In this document: positions 61,301 to 64,000 of the stretch, in pieces
Layout: every line of letters starts with the position of its first letter
Position numbering within the stretch: the stretch's first letter is position 1
Assembly: GCA_933228895.1 (NCBI GenBank)
Contig: OW121853.1
Coordinates: forward strand, 122,904,133-122,968,132
DNA length: 64,000 nucleotides
Source: Platycnemis pennipes
Lineage: Eukaryota; Arthropoda; Insecta; Odonata; Platycnemididae
Reading direction: 5' to 3'
The notes under the pieces: generated by a model
The model's database searches: none
What the model saw: the letters and a program-made list of their open reading frames with translations, nothing else
Told to the model about the DNA's origin: nothing
Translations under genes and position numbers: made by a program

Positions 61301-62859
61301 CACTATATAATGAAAACTCACGACCCGGGTTTCGGCGCTAAGCACCATCATCAGGTGAAGTCCCAGGGCGAGACCCCTGTATATATACCACAACTGGACT
61401 GGAGGGGGGGTGTTGTTGATGAGAAGAGGGTGGGAGGTAATTAGGAGGTAGACTCTGAGTGTATTGTGGTGGAGGGTGGAGAGATAAGCGGTGATTTGCA
61501 GGGCTAATGGTAGACCTTGGGTAGAATGGGGGAGGGAGCGTAGGCAGCGACTGTGTTGAGGATAGGCGAGAAGGCCGGGTACAAATATTCATTTATAACC
61601 GAAACCTTCGGGTCATTCACTGCTTTTAAAATCTCGAGTTGCTCGAGAGAATTCAACTCCCGTCTGTTATTCGAACTATGTAAAATGTCAACAGTAAAAT
61701 CACTCCGGTGGTCACAGTCTAAAAGATGCTTCGCGAAGTTGCTCTTGTCGTCGTTGTTCTGTTTAAAAGCATTCAAATGTTCTTTACATCTAATGTTAAA
61801 ATTCCTGGCCGTTTGACCTTGACCGTTAACATTAGATGTAAAGAACATTTGAATACTTTTAAACAGAACAACGACGACAAGAGCAACTTCGCGAAGCATC
61901 TTTTAGACTGTGACCACCGGAGTGATTTTACTGTTGACATTTTACATAGTTCGAATAACAGACGGGAGTTGAATTCTCTCAAGCAACTCGAGATTTTAAA
62001 AGCAGTGAATGACCCGAAGGTTTCGGTTATAAATGAATATTTGTACCCGGCCTCCTCGCCTATCCTCGACACAGTCGCTGCCTACGCTCCCTCCCCCATT
62101 CTACCCAAGGTCTACCATTAGCCCTGCAAATCACCGCTTATCTCTCCACCCTCCACCACAATACACTCCGAGTCTACCTCCTAATTACCTCCCACCCTCT
62201 TCTCATCAACAACACCCCCCCTCCAGTCCAGTTGTGGTATATATACAGGGGTCTCGCCCTGGGACTTCACCTGATGATGGTGCTTAGCGCCGAAACCCGG
62301 GTCGTGAGTTTTCATTATATAATGTGGTTTGTAAAAGTTTGAAATAAATCTATTCAGAATGGATTTCCACAAAGTTACGACTGAAAGTATCTCATTTAAT
62401 ATGAATTTAGTTGAATTTTAGAATGGGAATGAACTCTACTAAGGCTAGTATTAAATTTTCCTACCCCAGGTTTTCCCACTTCATCTCTGGATTCCTATGA
62501 TAAAGATACCACACCAGACAAGTTGACATGAATAAGGTCAAAGTTCAATTAAAGATCAGCAGGCATGTTGGTAAATAAGCATACGCACAAGTGACTCCAA
62601 CAAACAACTAGTACTGAGGAAGTAACACACCATACACCCATCCAACAAGAATTACTTCCATAACTCCAACAATGATCATGGACCACGCAGCCACATTCCA
62701 ATCGAGGAGAGTAAAGAGGTAAACTCCTCCCTCAAAGCACATGGGAATGTCTGCTATGAAACCACAAGCACATGTAACCATTCCAACCAAAGCTTTGTGG
62801 GCTCTTAATTTGGGCCACTTATCGATCATGGCTGTTGTGATGGCTTCTAGAGCGGTGAT
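52155..62859 (-). CDS. SLC6-family sodium-dependent transporter, 3' part (four exons: 62859-62631, 60040-59931, 53600-53445, 52316-52155)
   Basis: Sodium/chloride-coupled symporter of the SLC6 (neurotransmitter/amino acid transporter) family, a plasma-membrane protein with 12 helices; only the C-terminal 218 residues are in the window. I joined four minus-strand exons by their AG and GT borders; lengths 229, 110, 156 and 162 nt keep one frame through phases 0, 1, 0, 0 to a TAA at 52157-52155. Exon order matches the family: TM8-TM10 with the hallmark GGVYLFTLLDW and WVYG blocks, then the loop PKRFMDNLEEMG and TM11, then TM12, then a hydrophilic tail with the family-typical PTEDWGPA motif. The substrate cannot be read from this part; the sequence looks like an invertebrate orphan or amino-acid-type member rather than a monoamine transporter, which is inference. 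Upstream exons (TM1-TM7) should lie beyond position 64000. Introns are about 2.6, 6.3 and 1.1 kb and full of transposons. No AATAAA was found in the 3' kilobase before the piggyBac copy. Confidence 0.94.
52533..53070 (-). mobile_element. RTE-like LINE 3' end (5'-truncated), in SLC6 intron
   Basis: One of nine window copies of the C-terminal end of a non-LTR reverse transcriptase. Here the minus strand reads NEEVLRRVGEKRSLMKTLRR and NLIGHIMRHDGMM, upstream the W-TMTAAE and FEMWCYRRM blocks; several frameshifts. The 3' end abuts CATCATTAGTCAGTAATCCTCGGATTGG-like sequence shared by all copies. Confidence 0.85.
53445..53600 (-). CDS. SLC6 transporter exon (TM12)
   Basis: A 156-nt phase 0-0 exon; acceptor TTCTTTTCAG/GGTG, donor GAGAG/GTAAAT. 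Its 52 residues contain YGKYIFPAWANGIGFFFGII and the end of TM12 followed by a basic KRRE. The aromatic-rich FPAWANGIG segment is typical of SLC6 members between TM11 and TM12. Confidence 0.93.
53711..54494. mobile_element. Non-autonomous hAT-like element with GATATCG repeats
   Basis: Termini TAGGACTGTGTGATA and TATCGCACAGCCCTA, with flanks TCACTAGG (53703-53710) and TCACTAAA (54495-54502), six of eight identical, as for an 8-bp hAT target duplication. Inside both ends are arrays of ATATCG-rich repeats; the middle (53880-54290) is plain AT-rich sequence. It lies in the SLC6 intron between exons 59931 and 53600. Confidence 0.7.
54296..54420. repeat. Tandem repeat of about 46 bp built on GATATCG words
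   Basis: Units such as GGGATATCGACAGATCGGGA followed by TGTCGGATATTGACATATTG recur two to three times and themselves consist of shorter GATATCGACA-type pieces. The same words occur at 53810-53870 on the other side of the hAT-like element. Confidence 0.8.
54792..57213 (-). mobile_element. Tigger/pogo-type DNA transposon, internally degenerate
   Basis: Ends CAGTAGAATCCTGATTTAAGG (20 of the bases match the reverse complement of the right end CAGTCGGATCCGGATTTAAGG at most positions), flanked by TA at 54790-54791 and 57214-57215. AAATGCGGAAAAAC-type words recur inside both ends. Length 2422 bp. It carries a broken transposase on the minus strand (55967-55225). Confidence 0.85.
55225..55967 (-). 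pseudogene. Tigger/CENP-B-like transposase remnant
   Basis: Starts MASKRKSLGFKE at 55967, then after a frameshift RIIEEVDKNPHLKRIDLAKKL and, after another, LSNIIMIREAILRES: this is the CENP-B-type N-terminal helix-turn-helix of Tigger transposases. The end (55428-55228) reads VPTVAYSFSEAVVGLEKLK and IEDNQSTLLTVSKLEKS, matching the usual C-terminal helix. Only about 740 bp separate the two, against about 1.4-1.5 kb expected, so most of the DDE catalytic core is deleted. Non-functional; any mobility would need an external transposase. Confidence 0.75.
57453..57690. repeat. 81-bp tandem repeat, about three units
   Basis: The word GACTGTTGAAATAGCATACACG recurs in shortened form starting at 57470, 57551 and 57632, exactly 81 bp apart. 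Because 81 is a multiple of three, both strands stay open and give 27-residue repeats; these frames are not taken as genes. The unit matches one copy in the right terminus near 59500-59620. Confidence 0.85.
57688..58170 (+). mobile_element. Second, different Penelope-like element fragment (3' end)
   Basis: A 5'-truncated copy starting inside the GIY-YIG endonuclease (KTCDKVFMGETGR, then IKTRVKEH and SAVAEHAAQGH at 57689-57910). A frame change near 57895 separates this from the next block, which reads EALEIRKHPGNFNRDQGQ, a common ending in this lineage. It is followed by a pyrimidine-rich stretch and a hammerhead-like motif at 58108-58151. The copy lies inside the TIR element 57381-59705, in an intron of the SLC6 gene. 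Confidence 0.8.
58108..58151 (+). ncRNA. Hammerhead-ribozyme-like motif, second Penelope-like family
   Basis: Core CTGAGGA (58113-58119), stem II TCTCC/GGAGA (58122-58126 with 58133-58137), GAAA at 58139-58142, palindromic ACGT at 58142-58145, T58146 at the cleavage position, helix I TAGCC/GGCTA (58108-58112 with 58147-58151). Base 58138 is A where a C would close stem II, so this copy is probably weak or dead. Confidence 0.55.
58640..58805. repeat. Degenerate tandem repeat (GCGGATGGAAGTGTTC-like)
   Basis: Four to five diverged units of about 27-35 bp containing GGA(A/C)GTGTTCA.GAGCC.GAA. They are related in composition to the GAAGTGG-rich termini of the surrounding TIR element. Confidence 0.5.
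59931..60040 (-). CDS. SLC6 transporter exon (loop and TM11)
   Basis: A 110-nt exon too short for an ORF listing. Acceptor TTTTTATAG/GTCC, donor CTTCTG/GTGAGC. With one base from the previous exon it encodes 37 residues, GPKRFMDNLEEMGIKL and onward through VKWFWKICLSLFSPILLL, which is the SLC6 intracellular loop plus TM11. Phase enters at 1 and leaves at 0. Confidence 0.92.
60299..60445. repeat. Diverged repeat shared with 42353-42500
   Basis: GGATTGAAGAATAGGAGGC, ATTGAAGTATAT and ACTTATTAGTGATTTTT match words in the same order at 42395-42490. In an SLC6 intron. Confidence 0.55.
61255..61270 (+). repeat. Target-site duplication of the Penelope-like insertion (left)
   Basis: 16 bp, identical to 62395-62410, immediately outside the left arm. 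Confidence 0.85.
61315..61359 (-). ncRNA. Hammerhead-ribozyme-like motif in the Penelope-like terminal repeat (minus copy)
   Basis: Reverse-strand twin of the motif at 62266-62308; the CTGATGA core is the complement of 61348-61354. Sequence is identical over the core, stem II and the ACCCGGGT palindrome. Confidence 0.6.
61504..61899 (-). pseudogene. Penelope-like GIY-YIG endonuclease fragment (left copy)
   Basis: Open for 131 codons, but the first 30 or so come from reading across the palindrome centre. The genuine part starts near GQTARNFNIRCKEH and runs through the helix that carries SNFAKHLLDCDH to a C-terminal tail ending LPKVYH. The reverse transcriptase and the start of the nuclease domain (the GIY and YIG strands) are missing because of 5' truncation, so no activity is expected. 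Confidence 0.8.
61726..62121 (+). pseudogene. Penelope-like GIY-YIG endonuclease fragment (right copy)
   Basis: Mirror image of the left copy, differing at only a few residues (for example T for A in LN[A/T]FKQ and K for E in NSL[E/K]Q). The frame is intact over the shared part, which argues for one recent insertion event. It starts downstream of the left copy's start point, so truncation points differ by a few codons. Confidence 0.8.
62266..62308 (+). ncRNA. Hammerhead-ribozyme-like motif in the Penelope-like terminal repeat (plus copy)
   Basis: Core CTGATGA at 62271-62277, stem II GGTGC/GCGCC (62279-62283 with 62287-62291, one G-U pair, loop TTA), GAAA at 62292-62295, self-complementary ACCCGGGT at 62295-62302, then C303 as the expected cleavage base, and helix I GTGAG (62304-62308) pairing with TTCAC (62266-62270). 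Helix III without a loop can only form between two molecules, as described for Penelope-like elements. One extra U (62278) sits between core and stem II, a deviation from the consensus. Confidence 0.6.
62395..62410 (+). repeat. Target-site duplication of the Penelope-like insertion (right)
   Basis: 16 bp, identical to 61255-61270. Confidence 0.85.
62631..62859 (-). CDS. SLC6 transporter exon (TM8-TM10)
   Basis: Exon of the SLC6 gene. The acceptor reads TTTTCAAG before ATC ACC GCT, and the donor is G/GTGTGT after the codon for the Y of WVYG, leaving phase 1. It encodes 76 residues starting ITALEAITTAMIDKWPKLR, with the extracellular-gate region and the GGVYLFTLLDW block between two hydrophobic helices. 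An open frame runs on at both sides into the introns, so a plain ORF search overestimates the exon. Confidence 0.93.
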
Positions 62860-64000
62860 CTTGAAAAGAAAAATGCAATTTATGATTAGAATTACTAGAT
62901 GAAATTTCTGGAATATCATGAAGTTTTTATTCCCTAAAAAATGGGTGTAATCATATGATTCCAATAATTATGATTTGAGTTCACATTCTTACTATTTTTT
63001 TTTTGAGAAGTAGCTTGAAATCTGCCATCATTAGAGTCTGATGGAACTCAAGGTTTATGTTGACACTAGAATTGGGCAAATTTTACCAAGAATGGACCTG
63101 CACAAGATCTTAATTCTAACACAATAATCATGGGTATACAAATGGAGATATCAGTGGTTAATCAATCAGGCAGGAAATAGCACCAAATACTTTCCACTTC
63201 TTCTTTTACTAGCAGTTAGTGCATATCTAAATAATAATAGCCAGCAGCAAAGAGCCATTTCCAGTAGTCATGGAAATTTTTGTAATTTTCCTCCAATCGT
63301 GAATTTTACTACGGCCCTACTGACTCATCCAATGTCTTATGCCAGGCTTCGTGCCGCCACCCGAGGCTTGCAAACATTTAATTGTGGCCAGGATAGCTCT
63401 CTACTGGATTCTTTTTATCCATAAAATGCTCTTATCTACAGCGAGGTTCTTTTCATCGGAATTTTTGTTATTTCTAATGGAGTTTGTTTATTTTGGAGGT
63501 GCACCGTAGAGATATGAATCTGGAAAGAACCAAAAGGTAGATTATCCATGTTTCCCGATTATCCATGCACCCTTTACCTGTCATCAGCATGGAAAATCGG
63601 GAGTTTACCGTATTCTAACAGCAACACATACATAGCAAGATGTCCACAAAGAGAAATCATCATCCACCGTGACTGGGATTTGAATGTAGACGGGCCCTTT
63701 ATCTCCACTTACTTTGTTCACCAGTTTATCCTTCTACCCTATGTATTTCTAGCGGAGGATTTCCGGGAGGCAAAACTAGCTTACCTGAGCTAAGCCCCAG
63801 GCTGCAAATCATGGGGATGTGTGCTCAAATTCAAGGTTAATGATTGGTGATGGGGCAAATCCAAAATTTGATCGAATCCGAATCCTGTTTTATTATCGAA
63901 TCCAAATCTCGAATCCGAATCTCGAATCCTAATCCCAAATCCTAATCCTCCTCAATTTCATTAAATTTAAATCTTCCTTCTATCTGTAAATTGTTAAATA
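62860..64000. other. SLC6 intron, no further exon found
   Basis: The exon before TM8 was searched for and not found. Positions 63840-63955 hold degenerate CGAATCC(A/G)AATC repeats. 63530-63600 has GATTATCCATG words of transposon type. Confidence 0.45.

Larger units (their letters stand above)
61271..62394. mobile_element. Penelope-like element, head-to-head inverted double copy
   Basis: Two almost identical ~530-bp arms face each other (61271-61799 and 61826-62355) around a 26-nt spacer. Each arm codes outward for the GIY-YIG endonuclease end of a Penelope-like element (minus copy 61504-61899, plus copy 61726-62121): the words IRCKEHLNAFKQNNDDK and SNFAKHLLDCDH are typical of that domain. 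Both copies are 5'-truncated and keep the 3' terminal repeat with a hammerhead-like motif. The right side carries about 40 extra bases after the repeat. The insertion is bracketed by the same 16 bp, TTTAATATGAATTTAG, at 61255-61270 and 62395-62410. Confidence 0.88.

Noticed and set aside
61504..62121. Two 131-codon frames on opposite strands as independent genes
   Set aside because: They are mirror copies of the same Penelope-like nuclease tail; their N-terminal parts come from reading across the palindrome centre.
63778..63830. Candidate SLC6 exon ending in GCTTAGCTCAG/GTAAGC (minus strand)
   Set aside because: The words suggest GLSS as before TM8, but a strong acceptor only 17 nt upstream and a phase of 1 do not fit the phase-0 start of the TM8 exon.
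1..64000. CRISPR arrays, operons, rRNA genes, endogenous viruses
   Set aside because: Looked for and not seen. Tandem repeats present have no spacer structure, and all recognised reverse-transcriptase pieces are non-LTR LINE or Penelope-like ends without gag, protease, integrase or LTRs.

Overview
This is a eukaryotic genomic window of arthropod type, most likely an insect. It is intron- and transposon-rich, has no operons or prokaryotic signals, and contains only one clearly recognisable host gene plus one plausible host first coding exon. The arthropod call rests on the mix of repeats (piggyBac, pogo/Tigger, hAT-like elements, Penelope-like elements, RTE-like and CR1/Jockey-like LINE 3' ends, tRNA-derived SINEs). 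I cannot name the species.

Host genes. The minus strand at 52155-62859 carries the last four coding exons of an SLC6-family (sodium/neurotransmitter symporter) transporter: 62859-62631, 60040-59931, 53600-53445 and 52316-52155. All splice sites are AG/GT and phases agree (0-1, 1-0, 0-0, 0-stop), giving 218 residues that cover about TM8 to TM12 and the C-terminal tail. The 5' exons lie beyond the right edge of the window. A second minus-strand candidate is a first coding exon at 39946-40132 (5' UTR to 40220) with excellent splice sites, encoding one membrane segment and an acidic helix-rich piece; I do not recognise it.

Mobile DNA. Nearly everything else that can be identified is repeat. Left half (1-35 kb): seven of the nine 5'-truncated 3' ends of one LINE family, CR1-like LINE 3' ends (2.4, 12.6, 12.9, 13.6 and 18.9 kb), four copies of a ~540-bp MITE, an inverted pair of ~763-bp MITEs (9.3 and 21.9 kb), foldback MITEs (14.5 and 23 kb), a 733-bp MITE bracketed by 31-bp direct repeats (27 kb), and two opposed TTAA-flanked MITEs (29.3 and 33.4 kb) that enclose a 2-kb TIR element. 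Right half (35-64 kb): a LINE 3' end with a TAAA tail (42.5 kb), small hAT and pogo MITEs (46.0 and 45.1 kb), and a nearly intact piggyBac transposon (48.7-51.3 kb, one in-frame stop) nested inside a longer inverted-repeat structure. The SLC6 introns hold a hAT-like element, an internally deleted Tigger element, a TIR element with 81-bp tandem repeats, and two Penelope-like fragments. One Penelope insertion is a near-perfect 1.1-kb head-to-head palindrome with a 16-bp target duplication and hammerhead-ribozyme motifs at both ends.

No rRNA, convincing tRNA gene, CRISPR array or virus was seen. The long stretches between named features are mostly AT-rich, unrecognised sequence and are marked as such.
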